A stretch of DNA of 64,000 nucleotides from Bdellovibrionales bacterium (GCA_018266355.1 JAFEAP010000005.1:278307-342306), one strand, 5' to 3'. Shown: positions 35,195 to 45,198, counted from the stretch's first letter. The notes: generated by a model not told the origin, from the letters alone. Numbers and translations are program-made.

Positions 35195-36127
35195 ATGAAC
35201 AAGCAAATCGTGTCTGCACTCGCTGTACTCGCTTTCGTTCCGGCTTCTCTCGCGCTCGCCTGCACGGAAGACGGCAAGCACGGGATTTTTCCGGACAATA
35301 ACCTCTACATCCCGGACTCTTCGTTCGGGACGTACGCCGTCGACGAAGCCCAATTCAACGCTTCGATCGAACGCGCGAAAAAAGTTTACGAGCCGGTATT
35401 CGCGGCCCAAGGCCGTAAATACAACGTCATCGCGAACTGGGCCGACGGCACCGTGAACGCTTACGCGGACCGCTCGGGCTCGACCTCGAACGTCCATATG
35501 TTCGGCGGCCTCGCTCGTCATCCGAAAGTGACGGCCGACGGATTCGAACTCGTGATCTGCCACGAAACGGGCCACCACCTCGGCGGCGCCCCGAAAAACG
35601 GCGGCCTCTTCGGGATGAACAAGTGGGCCTCGAACGAAGGCCAAGCCGACTACTATGCGACGCTGAAGTGCGCGCGCGAGATGTGGAAGAACGACGATAA
35701 CGTCGGACTCGTCGGCAAGATGTCGATCCCGCTCGTCGTGACCCAGCAGTGTCAGAAGAGCTTCGACCAAGCGAACGACATCGCGATCTGCGAACGCGGC
35801 GCCATGGCCGGTAAGGCCCTCGCCGACACGCTCGCCGACCTCTCGAAGCTTCCGGTGACGGACTTCGAAACGCCGGACACGAGCGTCGTCTCGAAGACCT
35901 TCAACGAACACCCGAAGGCCCAATGCCGCCTCGACACGTACTTCGCCGGCGCCGTTTGCGGCGCTTCGAAGGACGCTCCGCTCTCGGATACCGATCCGAC
36001 GGTCGGAACCTGCGCGCAGGAGAAGGGTGCCGTCCTCGGCATCCGCCCGCTCTGCTGGTACAAGCCGGTCGACCCGAACGCGCCGAAGGGCTCCGTTTGG
36101 CCGTCGAGCAAGATCGGTCAGCGGTAA
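35195..36127 (+). CDS. Secreted HExxH zinc metallopeptidase, copy B
   Basis: 310 residues with the ATG at 35195 after GGGGGAA. Same plan as copy A: signal peptide ending ALACTEDGKHGIF, HETGHH starting at H123, third ligand E148 in NEGQADYYA and matching cysteines. The block between HExxH and Glu is four residues longer (NGGLFGMNKWA). The C-termini share TLGIRPLCW/VLGIRPLCW, then B ends SVWPSSKIGQR without A's Pro stretch. The exported, disulfide-rich design fits extracellular or prey-directed proteolysis, but that role is inference. Confidence 0.75.
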   Translation: MNKQIVSALAVLAFVPASLALACTEDGKHGIFPDNNLYIPDSSFGTYAVDEAQFNASIERAKKVYEPVFAAQGRKYNVIANWADGTVNAYADRSGSTSNVHMFGGLARHPKVTADGFELVICHETGHHLGGAPKNGGLFGMNKWASNEGQADYYATLKCAREMWKNDDNVGLVGKMSIPLVVTQQCQKSFDQANDIAICERGAMAGKALADTLADLSKLPVTDFETPDTSVVSKTFNEHPKAQCRLDTYFAGAVCGASKDAPLSDTDPTVGTCAQEKGAVLGIRPLCWYKPVDPNAPKGSVWPSSKIGQR

Positions 36128-36150
36128 TCGCTACGGTCGTTTAGATATCG

Positions 36151-36186
36151 AAACGCCTCGGTCGGCTTCCGACCGGGGCGTTTTTA
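36151..36186 (+). terminator. Rho-independent terminator of protease B
   Basis: AACGCCTCGGTCGG pairs with CCGACCGGGGCGTT (one T-G wobble) and ends in a T run, 24 bases after the stop. Confidence 0.9.
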
Positions 36187-36200
36187 TTTGGGTCGTCCAT

Positions 36201-36605
36201 TTAGATTCGGTGATTCACGATCACGATCAAGAGTGGCGGCTTGTTCGGTCGCTTCTTGCACAAGATCTCCGCGTACTTCCCTACGGTGGACAGAATATCT
36301 CCGCTGCAAAGCGGGGTTTTGCGTCCTTGACCGTCTTGATTGTAGAGCGTGAAAGTTTGATTGATCCCGGCGCGACCATCCTTGACCGCGTTCGCGAGTT
36401 TGAGTTCCATGAGCGTATTCGGGTCACCGTACGGGATCGTTACCGACCCGAGCGCTCCCTCGGTAAGATTGAGGGATCCCGTGAATACCATTCGCCCCTC
36501 GGCTTGAGCGGCGATGTCGAGTTTGTAGGAATCTCCGGCCCACGCGAGATTGGTCGCGAGAAGGCATCCGAAAAAAGGTAAAAGGAACCATTTCATCTTC
36601 ATCAC
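36201..36605 (-). CDS. Small periplasmic protein of unknown function
   Basis: 134 residues. Signal peptide MKWFLLPFFGCLLATNLAWA, then a mixed domain with two late cysteines (PLCSGDI, EILCKKR) that may pair. The start could be either ATG at 36605 or the one two codons later. No family recognised. It lies convergent to protease B and downstream of the AT-rich small ORFs. Confidence 0.6.
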   Translation of the reverse strand: MMKMKWFLLPFFGCLLATNLAWAGDSYKLDIAAQAEGRMVFTGSLNLTEGALGSVTIPYGDPNTLMELKLANAVKDGRAGINQTFTLYNQDGQGRKTPLCSGDILSTVGKYAEILCKKRPNKPPLLIVIVNHRI

Positions 36606-36680
36606 TCCCCAGCCAGGGAAATACTCCGACTGACATTAATAGAATCGCGAAAACCAACGTCTTCAAAAATCAGCAAAATT

Positions 36681-36788
36681 TTAGTGTGCCAAAATCCAGG
36701 AGTCGCCACCGCACCCCTTGACCTTGAGGACGATCAGAACAGCCGTCGCCACAAGCAATAGAATTTCAAAAATCCTTTTCCTCGTCAT
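36681..36788 (-). CDS. 35-residue membrane microprotein
   Basis: MTRKRIFEILLLVATAVLIV, then a short LKVKGCGGDSWILAH tail. One hydrophobic helix after a basic N-terminus predicts a single-span protein with an N-in orientation or an uncleaved export signal. AAAAGGTG lies before the ATG at 36788 at good spacing. An in-frame ATG at 36809 (42 residues) overlaps the stop of the preceding Pro-rich ORF. It ends an array of small genes behind the RHS gene. Confidence 0.5.
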   Translation of the reverse strand: MTRKRIFEILLLVATAVLIVLKVKGCGGDSWILAH

Positions 36789-36801
36789 TCTATTCACCTT
36801 T

Positions 36802-36924
36802 TCACGCATACCGCTCAGGTTCGCGAGGACTTAACGGTGGGCCAGGGCTAGCGGGCTTCGGAGGTTCCGGAGGTTGCGGTGGGCTGAAGATGTCCTGGAA
36901 GAATATATCAGTTTTGAACTTCAC
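36802..36924 (-). CDS. Possible 40-residue Pro-rich ORF (GTG start)
   Basis: Reads VKFKTDIFFQDIFSPPQPPE, then PPKPASPGPPLSPREPERYA. About a third of the residues are proline. The GTG start at 36924 has no SD and a TTG lies directly before it. Its TGA overlaps the alternative ATG (36809) of the microprotein gene (ATGCGTGA). It could be a translated small protein or the remnant of a longer C-terminal tail. Confidence 0.3.
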   Translation of the reverse strand: MKFKTDIFFQDIFSPPQPPEPPKPASPGPPLSPREPERYA

Positions 36925-36958
36925 CAATGGATCCGCGGTTAGTATTAATTGGACCTAG

Positions 36959-37225
36959 TCAACCGCATTGTTTCTTAAAGGTGAAAAGCCCATAAATAAT
37001 CCACGAAAATACAAAAACTAAAAGGCATATGGCCAGACGCTGATCGAACAAAGGCAGCTTCGTATTCCGCTTTGGAAACCGATAAAAAGGATTAAAAAGA
37101 AAAAAAAATGCGTTCAGCTTCTTCATGCCGGCATCAAGGCCACTGCGGTAGCGAAGAAACTGAAGTGTCGGATAGCAACCAAACAATAGAACTAATATCC
37201 AGTTCCTGAAATTACAGTTATCCAT
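36959..37225 (-). CDS. Small membrane protein behind RHS gene
   Basis: 88 residues with two clear hydrophobic segments (NWILVLLFGCYPTLQFL near 8-24, LAICLLVFVFSWIIYGLFTF near 64-83) and a shorter one near 38-46. The ATG is nine bases after the RHS stop, with AAGAACG before it. The surroundings are AT-rich: the 60 bases from 36961 contain only 19 G or C, against 43 in the 60 bases from 42001. The position directly after a polymorphic-toxin-like gene suggests an immunity protein, which I infer only from context. No family recognised. Confidence 0.5.
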   Translation of the reverse strand: MDNCNFRNWILVLLFGCYPTLQFLRYRSGLDAGMKKLNAFFFLFNPFYRFPKRNTKLPLFDQRLAICLLVFVFSWIIYGLFTFKKQCG

Positions 37226-37234
37226 CGTTCTTAG

Positions 37235-40200
37235 TTAAGCAAAGCTCATATGAGAAGGATCGTCACTACCCTCAACAGAAGGTAAACCTGATCCTTCATT
37301 ATAATTGTAAGAGTTATCAAAAGATCCGCTATCAAAGAAATTTTGAATATTTTGAAAATTCTCGGACACATAATTATATAGAGCATCACCGACTAAAACC
37401 GCTCCTCCAGCAGTAAATGCGAATCCAAGAGCTGAAAACGCGGCCGCTAGTGCCGGATTATACACATTCGCAGCCGAGTACGCGTAAGAACCCTGTCCGA
37501 AAATCACCAGTAATGCTGCAATTCCTAGTTGATTCGAAGCACTCAACCCGCACACCAATCCCGTTGGGTCGCTGTAAATCAACGGAGAGTTTTTTCCATA
37601 CCGGTAAAGATTAATTTCTCTACCAGCGAACCCAATAGGGTCTTTGGTGAGGAATCGCCCCGTGTCCGGATTGTAAATCCGTGCGCGATAATAGTAGAGA
37701 CCAGTCTCCGCGTCGTATTCCCTCCCCGTGAACCCATATCGAACCGGTTCGTCACGCCGACCTAGACTCGAAATCTTCTCTGGATAGCTCGAGGTACCGA
37801 ATACCCCATAAGCCCGGTAGGCTCCGGCCATCTCCGTGTTCAAAACGGAGCCGAGGTGATCAGTCAGATAACTCTTCTTACGACGCGAAGAAATCTGCCC
37901 GAGATGCTCGTCGACCCCCTTGCCATCGAGAAAAATCGAAACCGCTCCGTCACCCGCGCGCGCGAGCAAGATTCGGTCTCGGTCGCTCTCGTGAGCGAAA
38001 CTTTGGGTATAAACGGATTCCCGAGCCACGAGTCTCCGCTTCCGCGACCAACGCGACGACCTGCATGGCTCCCACCCTTTCTCGTGGATGCGCTTAGCGA
38101 CCCGTCGCCCTAAAGCGTCGTAAAAATACTCGGCCTTCGTCACGACGGCGTCCTCGTCGTCGGAGTCTCCGTCCCAATCACTATCCACGACGAGCTCGTA
38201 ACTGACGAGGCGGCCATCGGCGCGATAGGCGAGCTTCTTCTTCGATCGTCCTCCGGAATCAACAATCGCACTAATGCTTCCCGACCCGTCCGCATCGGAC
38301 TCGAAAGAGGCGCTCGCGTTCTTCGTAATTTGGTTATTGAGAAAAATGGCCGTTCCTCCATCCTTCGAAGCGAAGGTACGATTTCCAGCGCCATCGTAAC
38401 GGAAGTCCTGGTCGAACGTGCGGCCGAGGAAACCGCCGCCCGAGATATCGACGGAAGTCAGCTCGTTTTTCGCATCGTAGGTATAGGCGAAGTTTCCGAA
38501 CTCTCGTCGGTTCCCGACGATATTGCCGGCCGGATCATACTCCAGTCTTTCGCTCAAGCGACGCCCGGGCTCGAACCCGTCGACCTGCACCAGTCGATTA
38601 TTTCGATCGTAGGTAAACGACTGGGCATATTTATTCGAAGACCGCTGGTCCTTTTTTCGGCCGAATCCGTCATAGGCGAACGAGAACCCGAGCTCACCCG
38701 CCGAGGCCCCCAGAGTATTTCCGGATACGAGCTTGAGCAGTCGCGAAGCGGCGTCGTACTTCGCCGAAAAGATCGATTTTCCTCTCTCGTCGACGATCGA
38801 TTCTGCTTCGTTCGTCGTTCCCCGACGCACTGAAAAATTGCCCTCGATCAGTCCGAGCGGGTTTCCCCGAACGGCGGCATGAACGGAGTAACTCCGAACA
38901 AGGAACGGAGGAACGGAATCATAATCGAAATCGAGAATCGCCACCGCGTTTGATGCCCTCGTAATGAGGCGCGCATCGAGCTGACTCGAATACGAAAAAC
39001 TCGAATCGTCCTCGGTCGTCGAGCTCCCGTTCGTTCCAACACGTTTCAAAACCCGTCGCACGAGGCGATCGAACGAGTCGTACGTCGAATCGATCACGGC
39101 CTTATCGCCGCCCGGCGAGAGACGTTCCTCGTGAATCACCTTTCCGTTCTCGTCATACCCGTACCGGGTCTGTTCGGTTATCTCCCGCGTCAGCCCTGAG
39201 GCATCCGTTTGGACGGACGGTCGACTCCGCACTGTCACGCGCCCGTTCGCGTCGTAGTCATAGTTCGTCGCCTTCCCGAGGGGATCAACGACGGAAATCA
39301 TGTCACCCCGAAGGTCGTACTCGAACCGCGTTTCTCCTCCGAGAGCATCCGTGACTCGGGATAGGCGGTCGCGGGAATCGTAGTCATAGCGAGTCGTATT
39401 GCCGTTCGCGTCGATTTTCGCAACCGGGCGATCGAGAATTCGAAAGCCGCCGTTCATCGGACTCGGCGAATCGTATTGATATTGAGTCCGATGCCCCGAG
39501 GCATCCGTCTCGGAGACGAGCCGGTCGCGATCGTCCCAGGCGTAACGGGTCGTTTGAATCTCCCTTCCGTCCGTGATCGTCTTCGAAATGAGGCGATTCA
39601 CGACATCGTACTCGTACTTCTCACTCGGCCCGTGGGTGTCATCCATCCGAACCAATCGGTCGTGATCGTCCCAGGAGTAGCTCAAGCGACGCCCGGTCGA
39701 AAAGGCGCGAACAAGAATCCGGCCTCGCGCATCGAACTCACGCCGCTCGGGATTTCTCGCGTCGAATACCTCGATCGGAAGTCCGTTCGCATCGAATCGA
39801 TTTTGGTAGTTTCCGTGCCCATTCGAAATGGCCTGCGGATTTCCGAAAAGATCGTAAGCGATCGATTCTTCGAGCGTCGCGTTTCCGGAGTATCTCACGA
39901 TGGATAAAACATCTCCGTTTTCGGAAGAAATTCCGAACGTCGTCGGCGCTCCGACGATCGGCGTGGACCGAACCGGCTGATCGAAAACCCCGTCGTACTC
40001 GATCGTCGCCGGCCGCGGGTCCAGTGGATGGCGCACTGAGGTCGGGTTACCTCGACTATCGTATCCGAACGTCGTTACGAAACCGAGGGGGTCCGTCGAG
40101 TTCGCAAGTTGGTTACTTTCGGTCCAACCGTACTTCTCCACTGCACCGTCCGCTCGATGCACTTCACGCAAAAGGAGCTTCGAGTCGAAATTATAGGTTT

Positions 40201-41751
40201 CGAAAGCCCCATCGATGTCGGTCATGAACGTGATCGGACTCCCATCCACCGACATGGAATGCCAAAAGTAGCGTTGCGCACTTCCCGGCTCGGTCTGGCT
40301 GGAAACGAGACCCGTCGCCGAATCGTAAAAATTCTCGGAGATTCGGCCGAGAGGGTCTCGAATGAATGAAAGGAGATAGGCCGCGCGAGTTCCGGTTATA
40401 TCGGAAACGTAACCGTAGGTCGTCGTGTTTCCGTCGAAATCCGAACTCGATATCAGGCGAAGCTTGTCGTCGTACCCGTAAGCATAATTTAGATTGTCCC
40501 GAACGCGTAAAACTCCCGTAATCTTTCCCGACATGGAGCGTGAAAACCGGATGGTACCGGCTAAGGCCGTCGTGACCTCGAAGAGAAACCCTTTCTCGTC
40601 GTAAACTAGGGATACGGTTTCCCCGTGCCTTTCCTTTACCGCGGTTAAACGTCCCGCCGGGATTCCCGTCTGGTCCTTATTGAAAAAAAACTTAACCCCT
40701 TTGGGCTGCTCCAGCACGTACTCGTGCGCGGACTCGACGAGCTTACCGAAAAATCCAGGCGGGCTGAGGAAAGTCCCCTCCTCGTTTCGCTTGAAAATCC
40801 ACGCGCCACCGGTCTGATCGATCCATGCGATATCCGGATTTTCGACCGAAGTCGTGGCGACTAATCTCGTCTCCCAGTTGTGGAACCAATTGGGTCCGAA
40901 ATCCCCGTCCGGAACGACAGGATGCGAGAGATAGGTACGTTTGAACTCGATTCCCGTGTCGGGGGTTCTTCCCTTCAGACTGAAATCGACCAATGAATGC
41001 CACAAAGTCAGGTTCGCCATGTTCACCGGCTGTCCGCACCTCTGGCAGTACTGGGCGAGCGAGAAAAACGGAGAACCTTCGCTTACGAGTATCGTTCCGT
41101 CATTCGTGACGATACTGCGCCCGTCGAAAGTGAGATGGATCCCCTGGAGTTCGAAAAGATCGGCCAGCGTCGGTAAATTCGTCCCGAAGGAGATCACGAG
41201 ATGCTGAATCGTTATCGTGACGGGATGATCCGAAATGTTTGAACATGAAAAATCGGTCAAATACGGAGCAGTAACCACTGTTTGAGGGTTGATGAGTTCC
41301 ATCGCCGTCGGCGTCCCCGTCTGATGACCGTTAAAGACGGAATACATGAAGCAGACGACTGCCCCAGGGGAAGAGGTATTCACGGTCAGAATTGCCGTAC
41401 TCGGCACTACGACCTGATCCCGGCCCGAAAAACCGAAACTCGAATACGTCACGTGGTCCGTGTTTTCGGAAATGGGAGGAACGACAAACTCGACCCCTTC
41501 GGGAAAAAATTCGGCCGTACACCCTGCCCGGTGAGATACACCGTGTAGGGAATCGGAGTCCAAGACGCGGCTTGGTAAAAATAGTTCGTATAACCCGGGG
41601 CGGTAGGCGGAGGCACGGGCTGCGAGTCGATCAACTGCCAGTCCGTCGGTTTGATTTCTGCCGTGAGCAGCGCACTCGCCGAAGCGGGCAATAAAGACGA
41701 AACACTAGCGAAAAGAAAAGAAATTCGCCAAACAGCCCAATTCAAGCGCAT
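37235..41751 (-). CDS. RHS/YD-repeat protein, N-terminus separated by one frame change
   Basis: The body (37235-41563 in one frame, about 1442 codons) contains a DUF6531-like entry region near 180-300, then more than 20 YD repeats (G-x3-R-Y-x-Y-D pattern). The conserved RHS core closing runs YGFTGREYDAETGLYYYR to ARIYNPDTGRFLTKDP, and a final DPTGL is near 1332. The open frame has only a TTG at 41563. A good start with a signal peptide (ISFLFASVSSLLPASASA) and GAGGT SD is at 41751 in another frame that stops at 41449. A -1 shift at the T6 tract (41504-41509) joins them. The last 106 residues form a hydrophobic, variable tip (GIAALLVIFGQGSYAYSAA and a second span). This is a probable polymorphic exported toxin or surface protein. 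Confidence 0.75.
41503..41509 (-). other. -1 slippery heptamer in the RHS gene (T TTT TTC)
   Basis: In the frame that starts at 41751, the codons AAT TTT TTC contain U UUU UUC, which fits X XXY YYZ for -1 slippage. A shift here leaves the frame that stops at 41449 and enters the RHS frame (product PNFF then PEGVEFVVPP). A sequencing error in the homopolymer or a real mutation would look the same. Confidence 0.5.
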
Positions 41752-41914
41752 ACGTACCTCGGTGTTTAACTACCGATAGTATGCGGAGCGGACTTTTTCG
41801 AAATGTGTCAAATTCGATCCTGTGGGATCTTCCACGGAAAGCTTATGAATGAATGAGATTTTTTCGGTGTTTATATATTCCAATACGAGTCTAAAAGGGG
41901 GGCCGCCACGAGCT
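41752..41914. other. Intergenic region upstream of RHS
   Basis: Holds the RHS leader. TTGACA occurs on the minus strand (41811-41806), but no -10 lies at a usual spacing. I see no terminator for the glycosyltransferase gene ending at 41915. Confidence 0.4.
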
Positions 41915-43114
41915 TCAGCGAAAGGTTCCGCGCTCGTCGATCCCGCGCTGATAAAGCGCGAGCGTCTTCGTCACGCGTAGCCGGCGGTCGTACTTCGCCT
42001 TCACGTGCGCGCGGGCGCGAGTCCCCATCGCCCTTCGGGTCGCCTCGTCCTCGATCAGGATCCGAAGCTTCGTCTGCAGGTCGAACGCGTCGTCCGGCCG
42101 GGTGAGGAGCCCGAACTCTTCCGCGCCGACGATCTCCCGGGCGCTCCCGCCGCTCGAAATCACGATCGGGCACTCCATCGCCATCGCCTCGATCGCGACG
42201 AGTCCGAAGGCTTCCTGCTTCGACGGCATCACGAAAAGATCGAACGACTGCATCACCTCGGGAATGTTCTCGAGGTAACCCGTGAAGAGGACGACGTCCT
42301 CGAGGTGGAACTGGGTGACCATCGCCTTGAGCTCCTCGAGGTGTCCGTCTTCGCTGCCGAGGGTCTCTTCCCCGACGATCACGAACTTGAGCTTCCGCCC
42401 GGCGCCGATCCGCTTCATGAGCCCCGCGGCGGCCTTCACGAACGTGCCTTGGCCTTTCGCCGGATCGATCCGGCCGACGAGACCGATGACGACGGTGTCC
42501 GCTTCCGCGCCCCAGTCCGCGCGCTGCCGGCGGGCATCGACCTTCACCGGATCGAAGCGCTCGAAGTCGAGGCCGAGATTCACGATGTCGACCCGCTCCG
42601 GGTCGACGGGATGGGTCGCGAGCACGTTCTCGCGAAGGGCCTCGCTCATGACGACGAGCGAGTCGACCCGTTCGTAGAGCAGCGAATGGATCCAATTCTT
42701 CTTGTTGTGCCCGCTCATGATGTGGCGGGAAACGAAGAGCGGAACGTTCTTCCGGCGCCAAACCCAGGGTGCGATCGATCCGAGGAGCGTCGTCTGGTGG
42801 GTGTGCACGAGGTTCACGTCGCCCGAATCGATCCAATGCTCGAGATCGCGGCGAAACTTCGTGTCGAGCGTATCGCGTGGGCGGTAGTCGAGCGCGAACG
42901 TGTGCACGCCCGGTTTTTCCGCGAGCGCGCGGTGAATCGGCGAATCCTGGAGCACGGCGACGCGTACCGGGAATCCGTAGCGCGCGAGTTCCTGGGCGTC
43001 GTAGGCGACGGTTTGTTCGAGCCCGCCCCACGACCGCGAGAGGCAGATCAAGAGCGGGCGGAGCCGCGGACGAAGCGCGGCGACGAGTTCATCGAGCGGT
43101 TTTTCGAAGTCCAC
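41915..43114 (-). CDS. GT4 glycosyltransferase
   Basis: 399 residues, GT-B fold of the GT4 family. N-lobe: SRSWGGLEQTVAYDAQELA and VNLVHTHQT. C-lobe: VGRIDPAKGQGTFVKAAAGL, VLFTGYLENIPEVMQSFDLF and the donor-binding block PSKQEAFGLVAIEAMAMECP. It likely adds a sugar to the LPS core or surface polysaccharide. The GTG start at 43114 lies inside the 3' end of the heptosyltransferase gene, a 26-base overlap. It is the last gene of the envelope cluster. Confidence 0.82.
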   Translation of the reverse strand: MDFEKPLDELVAALRPRLRPLLICLSRSWGGLEQTVAYDAQELARYGFPVRVAVLQDSPIHRALAEKPGVHTFALDYRPRDTLDTKFRRDLEHWIDSGDVNLVHTHQTTLLGSIAPWVWRRKNVPLFVSRHIMSGHNKKNWIHSLLYERVDSLVVMSEALRENVLATHPVDPERVDIVNLGLDFERFDPVKVDARRQRADWGAEADTVVIGLVGRIDPAKGQGTFVKAAAGLMKRIGAGRKLKFVIVGEETLGSEDGHLEELKAMVTQFHLEDVVLFTGYLENIPEVMQSFDLFVMPSKQEAFGLVAIEAMAMECPIVISSGGSAREIVGAEEFGLLTRPDDAFDLQTKLRILIEDEATRRAMGTRARAHVKAKYDRRLRVTKTLALYQRGIDERGTFR

Positions 43115-44192
43115 GCCGGATCTCCTCCCACACGGTTTCGGGTTTGATGCCCTTTAGGCATTGGATCTGCTTATCCGCCGGCTGAAAGCACTCGTTCTTC
43201 TCGCACGGCCAGCACTCGACCGAATTCAACGAGACCTGCACGAGACCCGGTCCGGTCGGTTTCGTCCGGCGCGGATCGGCGGCGCCGCAGACGATCTGCG
43301 TGAACGATCCACAGAACGACGCGACGTGCGCGAGACCGGACTCGTTCGTCACGGTGAACTCGGCGTTCCGGAAGATCTCGGTCAGGCCCGGGATCGGTCC
43401 GCGGGCGGTGAAATCGCGGAGCCGGAGCTCCTCGAACTGGCAAAGGCGCTCGGCGAGAGGAGCTTCCTTCGGACCCCCGACGATCACGCCGGTGAGGTTC
43501 GTCGCCTCGGCGATTTTCCGCGCGAGCGCGATGAAGTAGTCGAGCGGCCAACGCCGCGAGTCCGCGGTCGCCCCGGGCGCGAGCACCCAGTAAAGCCCTT
43601 CGGGTTTCGCGAGCCGCTTCGACGGCCAGTATCGATCGGCGTCGAAGGCGGCCAACTCGCCGGGGATCGGCTCGTCGAGTTCGTTCTCGGGCAGTATGCC
43701 CCAAAACTCGCGCACGGGCCTCTTCGGACGCACGTCCGCGGGAAGGAGATCGACGTAGGCTTGGGCTCGGTGATGAACGCCGAAAGTTTCGTCGGGAACC
43801 TCGACTTTTTCCGTGAGCAGCCACCCGCGCCCCTCCGCCGCGTAGCCGCGACGGATTTTCGCCTTCGCCCGGGAGAGGAGCCATGCCGAAGAGAACGAGT
43901 TCGGCAGGGAAATCCCGAGGTCCCACTCCCTCCCTTCGCCGATCTTCTTCGCGAGCTGGTCCAGGTGCCGGAATTTCTCGAAAATACCGGCGCCCGGCCG
44001 CGGCTTCTCGAGCGGAATCACTTCGTCGACGAGGGTCCGAAACTGGACGTCGGCGACCCAAGGCACGCAGACCGCGGCGATCTTCGCGCGGGGATAAGCG
44101 CGCCGAAGGTAATAGAAGAACGGAAACGCGAGGACTTGGTCCCCGATCCAATTCGGCGCGCGGACGAGGATGGTGCGCGGTTCACTCGCCAT
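43089..44192 (-). CDS. GT9 ADP-heptose:LPS heptosyltransferase
   Basis: 367 residues. Family GT9: the N-terminal RAPNWIGDQVLAFPFFYYLR resembles the heptosyltransferase II (WaaF) start, and the C-lobe block LAPGATADSRRWPLDYFIALA and TNESGLAHVASFCG supply the donor site. The C-terminus has a CEKNEC motif. It adds L,D-heptose to the inner LPS core at the cytosolic face. Heptosyltransferase I or II cannot be settled by eye. It overlaps the DUF3108 gene by 11 bases, so coupling is likely. Confidence 0.85.
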   Translation of the reverse strand: MASEPRTILVRAPNWIGDQVLAFPFFYYLRRAYPRAKIAAVCVPWVADVQFRTLVDEVIPLEKPRPGAGIFEKFRHLDQLAKKIGEGREWDLGISLPNSFSSAWLLSRAKAKIRRGYAAEGRGWLLTEKVEVPDETFGVHHRAQAYVDLLPADVRPKRPVREFWGILPENELDEPIPGELAAFDADRYWPSKRLAKPEGLYWVLAPGATADSRRWPLDYFIALARKIAEATNLTGVIVGGPKEAPLAERLCQFEELRLRDFTARGPIPGLTEIFRNAEFTVTNESGLAHVASFCGSFTQIVCGAADPRRTKPTGPGLVQVSLNSVECWPCEKNECFQPADKQIQCLKGIKPETVWEEIRRGLRKTAR

Positions 44193-45198
44193 CGGGTTTC
44201 TCCCCGGGCTCGACGGACGTGAGGCGGGCGGAAACCGACCCGACCTTCACCTCGGCCTCGAGCCGCACGATGAAGCGACGATCGTCGTCCGTCAGCCAAA
44301 TGAAACTGTCGCCCTTCTCTTGTTTGATCACGCCCTGAAAACGGGTTTGGGGCCGTATGACCACGCAGCGTTTTTTCCCGAGCGGGGTGTCCATGTCCTC
44401 GCGCCGAACCACGGTCACGACGGCCTCCCACTCCTTCCCTTCGCTCACGACGGGAAAGCTGTAAACCTTTCCGTCTTCGAGCGGCAGCGTGCGCACGTAG
44501 TAAAGCGCGCTGAAACTGTCCTGGACGAAAGGGGACTGGATATCGAAAGTTTCCTTCGTCTCGGTATTCCCTTTGTCGACGTGATTCCGCCGGTTCCAGT
44601 AAAAAGCCTTCTTCGCTTCGGGGTCGTAAAGCTCGAGCGCGTCCCGTTTCTGTTTCGTCTCGTCGAGCACGAGGTGGAAGCGGTGTGAAAAAAGGCCGGT
44701 GACGTCCCAGAAACTTTCGAGCGTGTCGTTCAAGCTGTAAAAAAGGTTCATCATGCTCGAGCTGACGGCGTTCGCCCGCAGGTGGTAGACCGGGCGATCC
44801 GCGACCTGCTTCACCGGAAGCACGTCGAGCGTGAACTCCCCCGCCTTGATGCCGATGTAGGTGACCTCGAGGACTTGGCGTTCGCCGATCCAAACCGGGT
44901 TCACTTTCGGTCGCCGATCCGGGATCACGAACGGCGGAGGCGCGGCGATCGAAGCCTTCGCGTGTTTCCCGCGCCGCCGCTTCTTGTCGACGGCCCGCTT
45001 CGTCGCGATCGGACTCGGGCTCGGCGAAACCGCTGGCGTCGTTTTTTCGCCGCGCTCGACGACCTCGAACTTTTTTTGGAGCTCGGCCGGCAGTTCCTTC
45101 GCAAGGGGCTGGATATCGCCGAGACGGGACGAGCTCGCGCAGGCGCCGAGAAGCGCGAGCGTCGCCGCGAGGGGCAGAGAGCGTGAAAGTCCCGTCAT
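44182..45198 (-). CDS. DUF3108-family lipoprotein
   Basis: 338 residues. Signal with lipobox LLGAC (Cys at 20), then a Pro/Ser/Lys linker. From about residue 100 a DUF3108-type beta domain starts (VWIGERQVLEVTYIGIKAGE; SSSMMNLFYSLNDTLESFWD; LPLEDGKVYSFPV). It is probably attached to the outer membrane or the periplasmic face. The location between lpxK and the heptosyltransferase suggests a role in envelope handling, but no activity is known. It lies more than 100 bases after lpxK. Confidence 0.78.
   Translation of the reverse strand: MTGLSRSLPLAATLALLGACASSSRLGDIQPLAKELPAELQKKFEVVERGEKTTPAVSPSPSPIATKRAVDKKRRRGKHAKASIAAPPPFVIPDRRPKVNPVWIGERQVLEVTYIGIKAGEFTLDVLPVKQVADRPVYHLRANAVSSSMMNLFYSLNDTLESFWDVTGLFSHRFHLVLDETKQKRDALELYDPEAKKAFYWNRRNHVDKGNTETKETFDIQSPFVQDSFSALYYVRTLPLEDGKVYSFPVVSEGKEWEAVVTVVRREDMDTPLGKKRCVVIRPQTRFQGVIKQEKGDSFIWLTDDDRRFIVRLEAEVKVGSVSARLTSVEPGEKPDGE

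Noticed and set aside
41782..41811. TTGACA promoter for the RHS gene
   Set aside because: No -10 hexamer lies within 15 to 19 bases; the nearest TACTAT is 24 bases away.
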